Shown piece after piece: positions 29,756-43,475 of a stretch of DNA of 64,000 nt. The stretch covers positions 22,971,462 through 23,035,461 of the forward strand of contig OY804589.1 of assembly GCA_963680875.1 (NCBI GenBank). The letters are read 5' to 3'. A program made the translations under genes and the position numbers. This DNA is from Bathymodiolus brooksi (Eukaryota > Mollusca > Bivalvia > Mytilida > Modiolidae). The notes below the pieces were generated by a model, which was given only the letters and a program-made list of their open reading frames with translations, ran no database searches and was not told where the DNA came from. The stretch's first letter is position 1, and each line of letters starts with the position of its first letter.

Positions 29756-30671
29756 AGTATTATGGTGTAGTAACAGCTATAAAGACAATGATGAATCACT
29801 TAAATTTCAAATTGATTTGCAATATCGCAATCCTTCAATAAAAATGATAATTTAATTTACGAGGAACCATGCATATACAATTGCTACGTTTTGATGATGT
29901 CACATCACCATGACGTTATTTTCTATATCGAGTGTACATTACATTTCAGATATAGCATCATCCAGCCAGCTTGATGATATAAAATATTGAGGTAGCCTTG
30001 ATTTTATTAAGAATTTTGTCAAGAAATTGGGTTTATATATAGATTGATTGATTAGTATTTGACACAAACTTTAGCAGTATTTCAGCAATATCGTGCCGTA
30101 TGCTTTTAACAGATATCTGTGAATCGCTTGACGTCTAATTTGATTTGATACATCGCTTTTGTTTACGAAATAAATTGGTAACGGACTACTATAGATAAGT
30201 AGATTAAATATAGAGGTTGACCTTTATATGAACCCGAGGTTGACCTTTATATGAGCCCAGAATATATTCATATCTACTTTCTCTGATCATTCAGAAGTGT
30301 CCATCAAAAATCTAATTTGTGGAACTTAAAGAAATCACAACAATGCAGGAAAACCATATCCATTTTATTTGTAAGAGAAATGGTAGATATACATCTCTAA
30401 TTTGTTTTACATTTATCATTTATACAAAGGATATATTAAAAAGGTCATGTATTAACTTCAGATGTATTTTGATGATGCCCCTTAGCAATAATGTTATCCT
30501 TTCAGTAGATTATTTTTATTTAAGGCAACGCGGTGGAGGTTTCCATAATCATCATATCGATACAAAATAAATATAAAATGTCAATGCACTTTCTGAAAAA
30601 AGATGAAAACCACAAAAATATCACATTGTCGTAACAAAAGTCCTATAGAGTGGTTGGTTCAACAATATTTC
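29044..30671. other. AT-rich host DNA
   Basis: 29044-29080 is family D sequence bordering the satellite. A (CT)n microsatellite lies at 29711-29752 and a small duplication ('gaggttgacctttatatga') at 30209-30255. No gene is supported. Confidence 0.5.
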
Positions 30672-30672
30672 G

Positions 30673-30944
30673 GGGCCCGGGTGGCTCAATGAGTTAGGTC
30701 GTTGGATCTAACAACTCATACAAGCCTATCACCAATACTGCGTGAGTTCGCGCCCAGCTTTGTAAATTACAAAAAAGGGTGCACTCAACTCACAACCGCA
30801 AGTGATAAAGTTTACCAGTTGCTTTCCCATGATCGGTGGTTCTCTCCGGGTACTCCGGCTTCCTCCACCACTAAAACTGGTCGCCATGATATAGCTGAAA
30901 TATTGCTGAAAGTGGTGTTAAACACCAAAATTCAAATTCAACAA
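30673..30944 (+). repeat. SINE family A, variant head
   Basis: The tRNA-like head has an A-box ('ggctcaatgagttaggtcgt') and a B-box ('gagttcgcgccc'). The body has 'tctccgggtactccggcttc' and the tail 'gctgaaatattgctgaaagt'. The head differs from other copies, so this is another subfamily. Confidence 0.8.
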
Positions 30945-30945
30945 T

Positions 30946-31143
30946 AGTTCAGTTATATTGTGGTGGTCAGTTTTATTGGTTGGGGGAAACCACGGACCAG
31001 TCGCAATTCACTGATTTTTTTTCCACATAAAGTTGTACACCTCGCTGTGATCAAGATTCGAACTCACAACATCAGTGGTGATAGGCATTGACTGCATATG
31101 TAGCTGTAAATCCAACTACCATACGATCACGACCACAGAGCCA
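30946..31143 (-). repeat. SINE family A, inverted next to the previous copy
   Basis: B-box region 'ttcgaactcacaac' on the plus strand, then 'tccaactaccatacgatcac'. It is tail-to-tail with the copy at 30673. Confidence 0.8.
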
Positions 31144-31239
31144 TTAAAATCTAATTATGACCTTCTTGCATTAAATATAATGATATTCTATAACAAATAG
31201 AGGTTTTACACAGGGAAATGTTCGAATAATGAAAATAAG

Positions 31240-31297
31240 GGTAATGATCATGGTGTTTAACGCCACTTTCAACAATATTACAGTTATATTGTATAGT
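31240..31297 (-). repeat. SINE family A, tail fragment
   Basis: Only 'atggtgtttaacgccacttt' through 'cagttatattg' remains. Confidence 0.6.
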
Positions 31298-31544
31298 GTG
31301 ACGTGCTTTCATGGTTGTTATGCGTAACTGTAGATAAATTGAAACAAGATAGATATCGCAAATAATAAATAAATGAAGGATGTTGTACTTATTCGCATAC
31401 CCGACTCACCAACGTAAAAGCACGATTCAATATTGAAGTACAAATGAATATCATAAAATTAATGTGTTTGCTTTCTCATATTTTTTAGCTAATCTGGCAA
31501 AAGGTAATGTGAACATTTTTCATCATTTGCCGCCATTGTCTGTA

Positions 31545-31725
31545 TTAAACATTTCAAATCTGATCATTGTTTGTCCTTTTGTCCTTTTCTTTTGGTCATT
31601 GTGTTGTTTGTTCATCTTCGATATACAGATTCTGATTACACCTTTGGTATCTTCAAACTCTTCTGATGCTCTAGTAACACTATGGATGGGGGAGTTATTT
31701 GGCACACGTGGTATCCCCTCATAGT
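31545..31725 (+). repeat. Interspersed repeat family C
   Basis: Contains 'attgtttgtccttttgtcct', 'tggtcattgtgttgttt' and 'acctttggtatcttcaaact'. This mussel-like family recurs through the right half of the window; '+' here means the reading that ends 'ggtatcttcaaactc'. Confidence 0.7.
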
Positions 31726-33488
31726 TGTATCCGAAAGCCCCGAAATCCATCTATAAGATTTCTGTCGTTACTCCAAACAGAAATTTCATCAATTATCAGA
31801 TACTACAATTAGTTGAAATGTAATCGTTAGATCTTTGTGAATATTTTGAGTTTATCCTAATTGTTTACAGCTATTATTTAAGTGTTAGTTCTCTGAAATA
31901 AGAATCCACCGGTAGACATATCTCTTTTATCAATCAGACACATTACACTGACATCTAGCAGACCAGTCGTTGCTCTCTCACGCCTGACTCGACCAGGGAA
32001 TTATTAGTTTATGTGCATTTACCACATTAATTATACTTACTGAAAAATAAAACCAGAACAACATTGCTTAGGCAGAGTCAATGTTTATCCCAAATGAACG
32101 TTACACACTCATATTTGATCATTTATTTGGAAACCAAAATGAAGCCTCGACAATGCTAAATAACTGGTCTTTGGACTTGTTCTTGAATTTGAATTTTGCT
32201 TTAAAAACTAAGAAGTTTGACCCTACTACACTTTGTTACCTGAATGTACAACCTGATAATGTCGTTGTCTTCTTTGTGTTCAGTGAGTTAAGGTGAAAGG
32301 CGATTGTTCTTTTTGTTGGCATTTGTGGAATTGCTGACTATCACTGCGTCAACAGTATTTTCATGAAAAGCAATAAATCCTGTAGGTAGAGATCAACCAG
32401 AGCATATTCTGTAATATGATTTTCTAATGCTACGGGGACAACGAAACATATTTGATATAGTCGGATAGATTTGCATTACAATGGGGCCGGTAAGACAACG
32501 GCCAATACTAATTAAGTGTCGTTTAATTAGAAACTGCAACAAACTTCCTTTCCTGTACAACTATCGGATGACCTTTCAGAACCAGCAGTGGATAAACTTG
32601 GTCTTGTGTATATATGGTTAATATAGGTGTCAATTCTCAGGAAGTCTGTAGTCATGACAACGAGTTATTGTTTGTTTTATTCGAATTCCCGTTGTAAGAT
32701 CTGTTTAATTATTCTCTCATTTTATTATTTATTTGCAGTGCTGTTTTTTTATGGGTTGTGACAGTTTTGCATAAAAACGATGTTCGATACGTCTTTACCC
32801 CAGTTGTTTGTAGGAGGGCTCATGTCTTATTTACGTTATTTGTTGATTGCCTCTTCGGTTTTTGTAACAAGAACGTATATATCTACTTTAGGTCTCACGA
32901 CTCGTAGTTTGCCTCTGGAATCACCTTCATCAGGTACCTCTATAACCGAATGACTCGAAAGTCTTTTGGAGCAAGTAAACAAAAGGTTCTAAATTGGATA
33001 GCTAATATCGGCTAAGGTTGCATGCGCCTGAGGACGAATGTCCTTAAAAAAATTTTTTTTATTATTTTTATTGTCGATTTGATCCTAGGTATTGTTGATG
33101 AAGATGGTTCACGATAGATGTTCCACCCTCCTCACTGAATTTAGTACTGCGTTGACTACTATTTTACCTATTTTGTTCCAGTATTGTTATAAATACTGTT
33201 ATAGTGACAGCCGAACCTTTGAACCGTATTGAAAGCGGGAAGTTTGGCGCCTTAAATTCTGATTCAACCCACCATTTCTTGGAAATGCCTGTACCAAGTC
33301 AGGGTCATTACGGTTTTCACAGTTTTCCGGTTGTTGACTGATTTTGTCTGTTTATATAATTTTGAGTTTTGACTTTCCCTTTGGAAGATTGTTCGGAGTT
33401 CGGTAATTTTGTTATTACCCATATCAATTGTTTTACTTTTTATTACAATTCAGATAATTTGGAATTCGAAAATTATTTCAATATGTAA
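31726..33488. other. AT-rich host DNA
   Basis: A short family D stretch lies at 32302-32355 and a family C fragment at 32775-32850. No gene is supported; a 71-codon frame at 32081-32296 has no recognisable domain. Confidence 0.5.
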
Positions 33489-33916
33489 AGACTATGTAAA
33501 TTTCGAACCACAAACCATAAATTACTGATAGAAACCAGACGGTGGTATGGTATTGACAGAAAAAATAGACAGTGTTTAAAATGTTATAGTAGATCTATTG
33601 GTGATGAATTTCACTTTATTATGGAATGTCAATTTTATGCTGAAAATAGAATCCAATTAATAAGTAGAAATCTTACCCAAAGGCCAAATATATTAAAATT
33701 TGAACAAATTATGTTTACCTCGAGAAAAAACAAAACTTGAAAAGAAATGTAGATTTATAAGAAAAAATCAACAGATCAGATATTCTCTAGGCTAATAGTG
33801 TAAATATTGTATGTTTATTTATTTGTCATGTATGTGTTGAGTTGTCTTTTTATGTTGTAACTTCTCAATACCATTGTAATTTATGGTTTATTTGAGAATA
33901 AAGATTCTTGTCTTGT
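33489..33916 (+). mobile_element. Non-LTR retrotransposon (LINE), 3' end only
   Basis: An 84-codon stretch (33489-33740) reads as the C-terminus of a LINE reverse-transcriptase ORF. It has 'HKLLIETRRWYGI', then a Cys/His cluster C-x2-C ... H-x4-C ('CLKC', 'DEFHFIMEC'), ending in a stop. About 170 bp of 3' UTR follow, to 'gagaataaagattcttgtct', a typical LINE tail. It is strongly 5'-truncated. Confidence 0.75.
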
Positions 33917-35536
33917 CATGATAATTATTGAATATTTATGATAGAAACCATTGTAGTTTAACAAATTAATGCGCTATCAGAGACGGATGTTGAATAATAC
34001 ACATGTAGAAAAATCCGGCCTTATATCTTTAACCTCTAAATCTCAATAATATATTATATTTTGTTTGGTTATATCATTGTGACTTGACAGTGATTTTATC
34101 ACAAACCCCAGTTTTAATGGTTCTTCAGCTATTAAGAATGATTGCTTGCTTCACAATATCATAGTATGCGTACGAAACGAAAGAAACATATGTACAAATA
34201 TTTACATAGATATCCAATGTAGCGCGCGTTTATAGAAAAATCTACATCGGGCGCGCTCAAAGTCAACAGATTGGAGTATAAAACAATTTAAATCTTTTTG
34301 AGAGCATGTAAATCAAACGGCCGAAACAAAAATCCAAAATCAGCCAAACGAGTGTGATTTTATAGATGTAGAGGACAAAGCAACGACACAAATGATAATA
34401 CAATTTGGCTTTGGTGGTTTAAATTATACCATATGCATCGATGCCGCAAACATGCATAGTTAATTGATTGTTGTTAGTTGTATATTAATGACCAGAATTT
34501 GCTTACAGAGAATGAATGAAGATACCAGAGGAGTAATCAGAAGTCGGAAACCGAAGACGAACAGACAGATTAATGGCAAAAACAAAAAGGACCAACAACG
34601 ATCTACAAAACATTACATAGAAAACTAGAGATAACGCAACACGAACTCCGCTAACAACCGGGGATGAACTCGTGTGTTCCGGAAGGATTATTACTTCCTA
34701 CTTCGCATTTGACACCTGTCGTGTTACTGTAAAATGACAGGAACACAATCTGTATATAAAGATTGAAATAAGGCCAAGTGAGAAGTAAAAGGGGGGATGA
34801 TGCAGGGCGACTGATTATCAAGGACCACCCATAGCAACCAGTTGCCAAATTTAGAGCTGTTGCATGTTGTCGTGGCATTCTCCAAACACTAGACTTGACA
34901 CTCATTTGCGTCTCGTCTCATTCTTAGTTGGAGTTGTGTATTTGATTCGTCTTCCACAATTGTACCAATGTCGCATTTCGTTTAACAGTTATGTTTTAAA
35001 TGTAGCTCTTTGATAGATATTCACTACCGTTTGGAAGAAATATTGTGCATAGTTTGATCATGAAAGTAAGTGTGCGAAGGGAGATAACTCTTAATAAATT
35101 TACATAAATCGTAAAATTGTTAAAAGAAAATCAGCACTATTTATATAAATCTACACATTTAACTCTCAGTTATAGTATCGATATCTTATTAATTAATAAC
35201 GCAAACGTCTGTGATTAAGTATAAAACACATTAATATGGAAACAAAAAAGAAGCTCTCCGTATTGGATATAATGAGTTTCTTTCTCCGCGTGAGTATTCA
35301 GGTGAAGGGCGAGGTGCGTACAATAATGATGTTATAATTTATCAAATAAAAGAAGTTGTGAGAACAGTAACAGTTTTGTTTGTGAACGAGTTTACCTAAT
35401 CTTGTCCAGAAAATGGTTGTATTTGGCGTAAGCCCTAGAATAACATATGATTTATTAAATTTAAACTTCTGGATTTCCTCCTGAATTTTTTTTATTACTT
35501 AATATCATCCAAATTATTACAGTCAAAACTGCTAAT
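33917..35536. other. AT-rich host DNA with one family C copy
   Basis: 34505-34920 is a long family C copy in reverse ('tgaagataccagaggagtaa', 'caacgatctacaaaacatta', 'ccggggatgaactcgtgtgt'). The rest shows no gene or other repeat I recognise. Confidence 0.55.
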
Positions 35537-36500
35537 GCTGTCACCTTTATTAAGCTGTCACCTCTATTAAGCTATCACCTCTATTAAGCGGTCACCTCTA
35601 TTAAGCTGTCACCTCTATAAATGGTCACCTTTATTAAGCTGTCACCTATATTAAGCTGTCACCTCTATTAAGCTGTCACCTATATTAAGCTGTCACCTCT
35701 ATTAAGCTGTCACCTCTATTAAGCTGTCACCTCTATTAAGCTGTCATCTCTATTAAGCGGTCACCTTTATTAAGCTATCACCTATATTAAGCTGTCACCT
35801 CTATTAAGCTGTCACCTATATTAAGCTGTCACCTCTATTTAGTTGTCACCTCTATTAAGCTGTCACCTCTATTAAGCTGTCACCTCTATTAAGCTGTAAC
35901 CTCTATTAACCTGTCACCTCTATTAAGCTGTCACCCCTATTAAGCTGTCACCTTTATTAAGCTTTCACCTCTATTAAGCTGTCACCTTTATTAAGCTTTC
36001 ACCTCTATTAAGCTGTCACCTTTATTAAGCTTTCACCTCTATTAAGCTGTCACCTATACTTTAAGATAACATATTATTAATTAACCTTGATTTATTAGCC
36101 TTAATATTGTCAAATCTGTCAATACCATATACAAACTTTCATTGGGCCAATACGACAAAAACCAGTCCTATACGGATATTTTCCGTATTGGCCCGATTCC
36201 AGTCCGTCCAATAACAGCTAGATCGGAATCCGCTAGACGTTTCGACAATCGCGAGGAAAAGACCCGATAGATGTCAGTCGTCTGCTGAAGTTGAAAATGG
36301 AGAGACGTAGACCAATACAGCAGGCCTCGGACCTATATCTAGGCCAATATGAAAAACATCACGTAATAATACTATATTATTGTCCTGTCATTGAAAATTG
36401 TCATATGAATTAAAATCTCTTTTAAGAGGTCACCTGTTGTATAAGGATTGTTTTTTCTTTTTACCAAATGTGACCTCATCTATACAGGTGTGACTGTGTT
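35521..36500. mobile_element. MITE-like element swollen by an internal minisatellite
   Basis: The ends 'acagtcaaaactg' (35520s) and 'caggtgtgactgt' (36486-36498) are imperfect inverted repeats. They match those of the related elements at 46132 and 55568, which carry the same 'cacctctattaagc' motif only a few times. Confidence 0.55.
35537..36058. repeat. 17-bp minisatellite, about 30 copies
   Basis: Unit 'gctgtcacctctattaa' with variants ('cacctttatt', 'cacctatatt'). Confidence 0.93.
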
Positions 36501-39500
36501 GAACTTTTAGCCCTTTCGTCAGCAAGATGTTACCTAATATTAAACTGACAAGAGTATATACAAATCAATTTGCACCAATACATTTTGACAGTATTCTATT
36601 TCTTACCGGTAAATAGAGATATCAAAAATTGTGTACATATGACTGGACCTCTGAACACATTCTCATAAATCATGTAAATAACGTGATATATATTATTGAT
36701 GTCTTATCTACAGTACAAAATGACACATATATTGACGGAGGAGAGGATAGTGAGGGGGCAAGTAATGTCAACATGATCCCTGTCGTAAATTCCTGTTAGA
36801 ATGGCTAAAGTTGCACTAAATATCACAACTTCATTTGCAGTAAATTGAAAGTGAAAAGAGCTAGAGTTGTCTTTCGTTGATTATGTTTCCAACGCTACAT
36901 GATTTTGATAAAAAAAAAGCAATCATTAGAAATGTTGTATGGGACTGTAACTATTTCTTACTTATAAGTAGAACCATTATACAACGAAACTATTGGACGA
37001 CAATTTCTCAACTCAGAACACTTGATCACCTAATTACTCGGTTCTGATTTGACAGAGTACTGCTATGGGGCAATGAATGCATGTTTGATTGGATTGTTAC
37101 TAGCAAAATAGAGGGCAGTTGATATGATCGGAAATTCTTACCTTGAAACAGATCATCAGCGAACACATCCAGCAATTAAACGTTAGAGAATGCCGGAAGG
37201 GCAACCAAAAATGGACAATACAGAGAAACTGGCAACATAGGGTACACACGACGACGAAAAATAAAACACAAGCACAACACAATATGTGTTGGACATCACT
37301 ATTCGCAAACAAACACAAATAATGTAAATAAGACATGAGCTCTCCTACACACAATTGGAGGTAAAGACGAACCGAACATCACAACTCAGAATTAAAAGAT
37401 AGAGAAAGTTGGTTAAGTCATTAATCATCAGAAGCTGAGACAAATTGTCTTAAACTTCAAAGGAGTGTAATATTCTCTAGATAGGGTGCCTCCAATTCCT
37501 CCCCGTCTGATGTGGAGTTGTGTGTTTCGTTCGTCTCGAACAATCAGTGGTGGTCTATTTCGTGAAGGTTATATCCACAACGATGAATACATGTCATATT
37601 GCTACACACCAGTCCTCCCAGTTGCGAATCTAATACATAATTCACCCATAGAACAATACGTTAATTGGATTCGGTGGAAAATATCACTCTCGTTAGTCGT
37701 CTCTCTGTTGCGACTCCTAATGATCAACGGTTTGTATAAGAGTGATCTTTTGTGTCCCTTCATAAGACTTAATTGTCCGACCGTATCTATTTTCTACTAT
37801 TCTGTCTGTTGCATTCAAGCATACCTTCAAAGACCCATCTTATAAGTGACCCTTTATACCTACATAATGCATGGTAAAATATGAACGTCAAAGATATACC
37901 TGACACACTGATAACATGACGCAAAACAACATTCAATAAATCAATCAATCTAAGTTTGTTAACAAAGCATTATCAAGGGCAAGTGTTGAACAGCAAGACA
38001 AGTGCTATTCCTCAACATAAGCTTGTGCCAGAGTGAACAATTGGATAGACTCTCGCGTTCATTTACAGTCATATTGTTTCTTACTAAATCATACACACAT
38101 GAATCCATTTAAACATTCGGAAGACACTGATAGCAAAAATTGTGAGAGAACACTGAATTCTATAAGACGACAAACACCGGGAATCCCCGCGGTATAGAAC
38201 AATATTATGCTTCTCCGTCTGGGGGCAAAATCCTCGAATGATGAGGTGTTTGCTGCTTGTACGGAACGAATAAAGTAGATGCTTAACGTACTGCCTCTTA
38301 GAGAATGGCATGCTTATTGTACGTAAAAATAGCTTGTCAGCAGTTCTGCTTATACAGAAGATTGTGGCAAATAGTCGAGTAGCAGGAGGACATTATAGAG
38401 TTAATTTTTCATAACTTTATCGCTACATCTGCCCATGCGGGTTCCCAAATAGCTCTGTATATAATTCCTGTGTACATATACCTGATTCATATAAATTGGT
38501 GGAGGAAATTCATGTTCAACTTAAAATTGGTGGTGGATACAAAGAGTGCTCCTAGACTGGAGGGAAAACGGAAATAGAAGAAGAAATGTGGCCAGTTGCA
38601 AAGCAAATTTGTTTCAAGAGAAGATTGAAGATACCAAAAGGGGTAATCAGAAGCTATCAATAGAAGAAGGACGGATAATACATGGCCACAACAAGAAGGT
38701 TATAAATGTCCGCGCATTGGGCCCATCTCAGTGAATTACATGATTAATTTTGTTGTTAACATCTTGACTTGGTAATACGCTCCCGAAGGGTGCGTTAATT
38801 GTAAATGTATTAATAGGTACTATTGCACTTCAAAATCTTCAACAATATAGCTGCCAAACCGGAAATAAATTAAAAGAAAAATCACGTGACCTAAACCGGA
38901 ACTCTATTCGATTTTTTTTCAAATAAAAATGAAACAATGTTCGGTTGCGAATACCAAAACTGTCCGGAGTTTGGAGTTTTAGGTGGTGTTATTTTTTAGC
39001 TTGATATTTTGTAAACCGGAAGAAAAATTACTGTTCTTCAGGAGCGTTTCAGGTTGCACCTGCCTCATATTAGGTGAAATATTACCCACTTAACATTAAA
39101 CAACAATTGATTAATCAATCAATTCAAAAGATATAAAGAATTACTTCTTTATAAATAACATATTTGGAGAGATCCTGTAATTTGCACTTAACAACCGACC
39201 CGGAGAACATGTGTATCCTTACCGTCTTTATAAAGAATTATGTAACAATAACTTGTCTTAATTATATTAATTTATAAATACCAGTAATAATCAGTTCAAT
39301 ACACTAAAGAGGAGTATTGTTGCCCCTTTAATTGTCAGATGAACTTAATGCACACAACTTAATTTAAAATTATGGTAAATGAATTTTCCATTATACGAGA
39401 TTTATTTTGTGTGTAATTCAATGAAGAAGGGAGAGTTTTGTAAAGTGTTTGGTTTATTGCCTATACATTTAGTAAAAACAACAGGACAAGATGACATGTG

Positions 39501-39844
39501 ATTTTCTTTCTGTCGTGATTCGTGTATGCGGTTGTCGTAAAAAAGATAGATTTATTTACGGTAGTGATGCGTGCGATGACAGATAGAGACGTAACCTTAA
39601 TTTAAAAACAAATATATATATATACTTTAGAGAAAATACCGACTATTTTCAAATTGCAAAGAGGAAAAAGTAAAAAAACGAGATATATTATTTTTAAATG
39701 TAGCTAAGGTCTGAATTGCTATACTAAAAGTAGACAGGAAAATCTATAAATCAGATAAAACCCAATTTAAAGAAATTAAAACTGCATTTATTTTCTGGAG
39801 TGACTATGGCATTTAATTAAGAAATAAGAACAAACTTGATAACC
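36501..39844. other. AT-rich host DNA with repeat fragments
   Basis: 37185-37360 is a reversed family C relative ('tggacaatacagagaaactg', 'aatgtaaataagacatgagc'). 37740-37950 ends 'aataaatcaatcaatc', like the tail of a CR1-type retrotransposon. 38615-38700 holds another family C piece. A 119-codon frame at 37486-37845 (plus) has no domain I recognise. Confidence 0.5.
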
Positions 39845-40370
39845 TATTGTAAGCTTGTGTAAGGCTCTGTGATAAATAGAAACCTGCCCCCTTTGAAAAA
39901 AATACGGTTATTCATTATTCATTTTATTATTCACAATAATGCTGTATTTTTCACTATTGTAAGCTTGTGTAAGGCTCTGTGATAAATAGAAACCTGCCCC
40001 CTTTGAAAAAAATACGGTTATTCATTATTCATTTTATTATTCACAATAATGCTGTATTTTTCACTATTGTAAGCTTGTGTAAGGCTCTGTAATAAATAGA
40101 AACCTGCCCCCTTTGAAAAAAATACGGTTATTCATTATTCATTTTATTATTCACAATAATGCTGTATTTTTCACTACTGTAAGCTTGTGTAAGGCTCTGT
40201 GATAAAGAGAAACCAGCCCCTTTGAAAACAAAACGATTATTCATTTTCTTACTCTCAGTATATCGCTGTTTTCCTCTATTGGTGTAATACTGTTGTAAGC
40301 TTGCGTAAGGCTCTGTGATGAATAGAAACCAGCTCCTTACTCACAGTATTTTCCTCAATTGGTGTGAAAC
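39845..40370. repeat. 110-bp tandem repeat, three close and two diverged copies
   Basis: The first three periods are exactly 110 bp ('aagcttgtgtaaggctctgt' recurs at each). The last two copies are shorter or diverged, so decay runs from left to right. Confidence 0.92.
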
Positions 40371-40463
40371 TGTTATAATTATACACATAAGCGCTAAATT
40401 ACCTCTTTATTACAACCGGCTTTTCAGTGGATAATACACTTGACAAATTATGTCTTTAACATT

Positions 40464-40690
40464 TAAGTGAGTGAGTGATTGTTGTTTAACGCCAAATTAA
40501 CAATTTGTCAGTGTTATCATGGTGTTAACAAATTACTTTTTTATGAGATGTTAATGTTGACGGCTTTGAACTATTTATAGACCACCATTCGCCGTACGCG
40601 TGCTGACTGACGTGTTCTTTTTTTAATGGTGAAAGCAGGTAGATATTCCTCTATAGTATGACGTCATAGCATTCTGTCCAGTCGTTTAAT
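40464..40690 (-). repeat. SINE family B fragment
   Basis: Starts 'agtgagtgagtgattgttgt', the complement of the 'caacaatcactcac' tail. The rest is diverged. Confidence 0.55.
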
Positions 40691-42158
40691 TTACTCCTAA
40701 ATGATGATGTTTATTTCTTGTTTATTAATATTAGAAGAATATGAAAATGAAAATGAAATAGACAACAAAATGTCCAAATAAGGACGAATGACTTTCAGTT
40801 CCTAATTTGTTTCTACGTCCACCTATGTTCAAAACCACTTCTGTGGTTAGCACGGTTGTATAAATATGATAGATTTGGAGTTCAATCTACGGTCGGTTCA
40901 AACCAAGAAATATGAAAAAGGGTATTTGATGTTCCTCTGCCACGCTCTCAGAATTAAGGAGTAAGAGTGAAGGCTACTTGCCTCAGAGAGTTATAATTAG
41001 GCTGATTATTGACATTCAATACCCACTCCAGCTATTATTTGTAAAGAACCCTATTGGAAAAGTTTTTATTTTATAGATTATCCTTGGTTGACAATCATCA
41101 ACATTTAATTTTAGTAGCATGAACATTTCATTCAATAATTTTAATTTTAAGTTTTGTTTTTAGATGAATTTGAAATTCTTAATAATTTGTGTGGATTGTT
41201 GATACATTTTCAACCTAAATGTATTTTACCTTTTATGGAAATCGTGTTGGACATCAGTATAACAAAATAAATACAAATAACATGCCGTAGATTTTAACAT
41301 AATCGGCCAAATATTTTAAGTCGAAGACAAGCAAAATAAAAGCACACCACGATATGTGTTGGACACCACTATGCGCAATCAAGCACAAATAACGTAAATA
41401 AGACATGAGTTCTCCTACAAACAACTGGAGTTAAAGACGAAAGGAACATTGTTTGTATGCGGAAGCAGTAGCAAACATCACAACACGGAACTCAGAACAT
41501 AAAGACACATAAAAGGACAACACGAAATACTAGAAAAATGAGCAACACGAACCACACCACAAAATCGGCGGTGAACTCATGAGCTGGGTATGGGCAAGCA
41601 GTTCCTGCTTCTTATAAGACACCAGCCGTGTTACTCATATACATAAACTATGGTCCTATAGTTACAATGTTGACAATATCATTTAGCAATGATTGTATGA
41701 CCTTTTTGTTTTATCCAACATTGGAGAATTGTCATTGTCTATAAGATGATATTACTTAGAATATTGAATTGAGGCGTGGTTAATTAAGAGACGATTTATA
41801 ACGATAACGATAAGGGTAAAAGCTGATGAAGTTCGAGATTAACAAAGTTTTCATGTATTCATTTAGACAATAAGATTAGTACATAGACAATGTGAACGAA
41901 AACCCAATTCATTAGGATTTTCATGTATGATAGAATGACCATTGATTTATAGGGTATAAGTAGTGAATACTTCCATTAACGTTTGTACTTTCTAGATTAA
42001 GCATTCGTGGTTCTGAGATTATCATTTTGAGATTATCTAAATGTATTAAGAACACACGGAATTTACACGGAATTTTTATTTTTAATCCGTATGCTTTCAA
42101 ACTTATTATTTTATTTTTGCCAAGATTCAATTTCATAATTGCATTTTTTTCCTATTCA
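40691..42158. other. AT-rich host DNA with one family C relative
   Basis: 41335-41650 is a reversed family C relative ('acgtaaataagacatgagtt', 'gatgaactcatgagctgggt' type wording with changes). No gene is supported. Confidence 0.5.
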
Positions 42159-42159
42159 G

Positions 42160-42545
42160 TAGAGTGAGTGATTGTTGTTTAATGCCAGGTCAGCAATTTT
42201 TCAGCCATATCATGCCAAGAATAAGTTAATCTTCAAAGAGAAGATGAGGAGGTCCGCTTTGAGATAATGATGACGTTTTGTTTGTTCTAGACCAACACGC
42301 TGAGTTGGATTTTTATAGTGCTAACTCACTGAAGCAACAGTCCGTGGATAGACATATCACTCCACCCGGACGCAATATCCTGATTCTGAGTCAACAAGTC
42401 ATTGCTCTTTCTCCTTAATGCTGTGTGCTTAGCGGAGAAGCAACACATGCCAATTTTATAATCTTTGATTTTACCTGATTGGGGCTCGAACCCACGATCT
42501 ACCGCACTCTAGGAGAGCACGCTTACCATTGCAGCACGTGTGTGA
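42160..42545 (-). repeat. SINE family B, full length
   Basis: On the minus strand it starts with a tRNA-like head: A-box region 'caatggtaagcgtgctctcc' and B-box 'ggttcgagcccc'. It runs through about 300 bp of body and ends 'ttaaacaacaatcactcact'. The head shape, not folding, is the evidence; I do not call a functional tRNA gene. Confidence 0.8.
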
Positions 42546-42815
42546 TTATCTATTTAGTGGAGAAGATAATTTAAGTATGTATCGTCAATTTACCATTAAA
42601 ATAGAACAGAGAACAGACGTATTTTTAACTTGATTAAAACCGAAAGTAAAACATCATCGCATATTTTGTGCGCTGATATATGAAAGTCTGATGCTATTTT
42701 GCGCTTCCGTCTTTAAATTTCTACAAATCGAAAACACGAAAAGGCGAAAGCGAAAACTAGAAGGCGAAATTCGGTTAATGTTCAACATCAATATGTTTTT
42801 TGTTTTTTGCTGTTT

Positions 42816-43055
42816 AATGGTATTTAACGCCACTTTCAGCAATATTTCAGTTATATAGTGGCTGTCAGTTTTATTGGTACCCGGAGAAAACTACCGACCT
42901 GTGCCAAGTCACTGACAAACTTTATCACATAATGTTGTCTCGAGTACACCTCGCCATGAGCGGGAATCGAACTTACAATTTTAGTGGTAATAGGCACTGA
43001 TTGTATAGGTAATTGTAAATCCAACTACCGTACGATCACGGACACGACAGCCCCA
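42816..43055 (-). repeat. SINE family A
   Basis: Near full length: tail 'tttaacgccactttcagcaa' at the left, head 'ccaactaccgtacgatcacg' at the right. Confidence 0.8.
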
Positions 43056-43169
43056 ACATCAATATATGTCATTGTAATGACTATTAATTCTTTCGATTCC
43101 TGTGATACATGTATAAGTACCACAGAACCTCTGGATCTAGGCTACAGTGATTTCAGTTAGGAAGTAAGG

Positions 43170-43475
43170 TGATTGTTCGTTTTGTTGATATTGGTGGCAT
43201 TGGTGCCCATCACTGTTTAAACTTTATTTTCAAAAATAGATACCTAGGAATTGTTCGTTTTGTTGATATTGGTGGTATTGGTGCCCATCACTGTTTAAGA
43301 TTTATTTTCAAAAATAGATACTTAGGAATTGTTCGCTTTGTTGATATTGGTGATATTGGTGACCGTCACTGTTCAAACTTTCTTTACTGAGACGTGCTTG
43401 TTCGTTTTGTTGATATTGGTGGAATTAATGATCATCACTGCTTAAACTTTTTTTTTCATTACTTTCCTTCAATTA
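43170..43475 (+). repeat. Family D tandem copies (about 79 bp, four units)
   Basis: Each unit reads 'attgttcgttttgttgatat' ... 'catcactgtttaaactttat'. The frame across three units is open (43169-43390) but repeats itself, so I treat it as repeat, not gene. Confidence 0.85.

Noticed and set aside
37486..37845. 119-codon frame as a gene
   Set aside because: No domain, and a probable retrotransposon tail follows it.
42478..42545. Functional tRNA gene
   Set aside because: A- and B-box-like motifs are present, but they form the head of a repeated SINE with a long body and shared tail.
43169..43390. Small repetitive protein
   Set aside because: The frame is just three tandem family D units.
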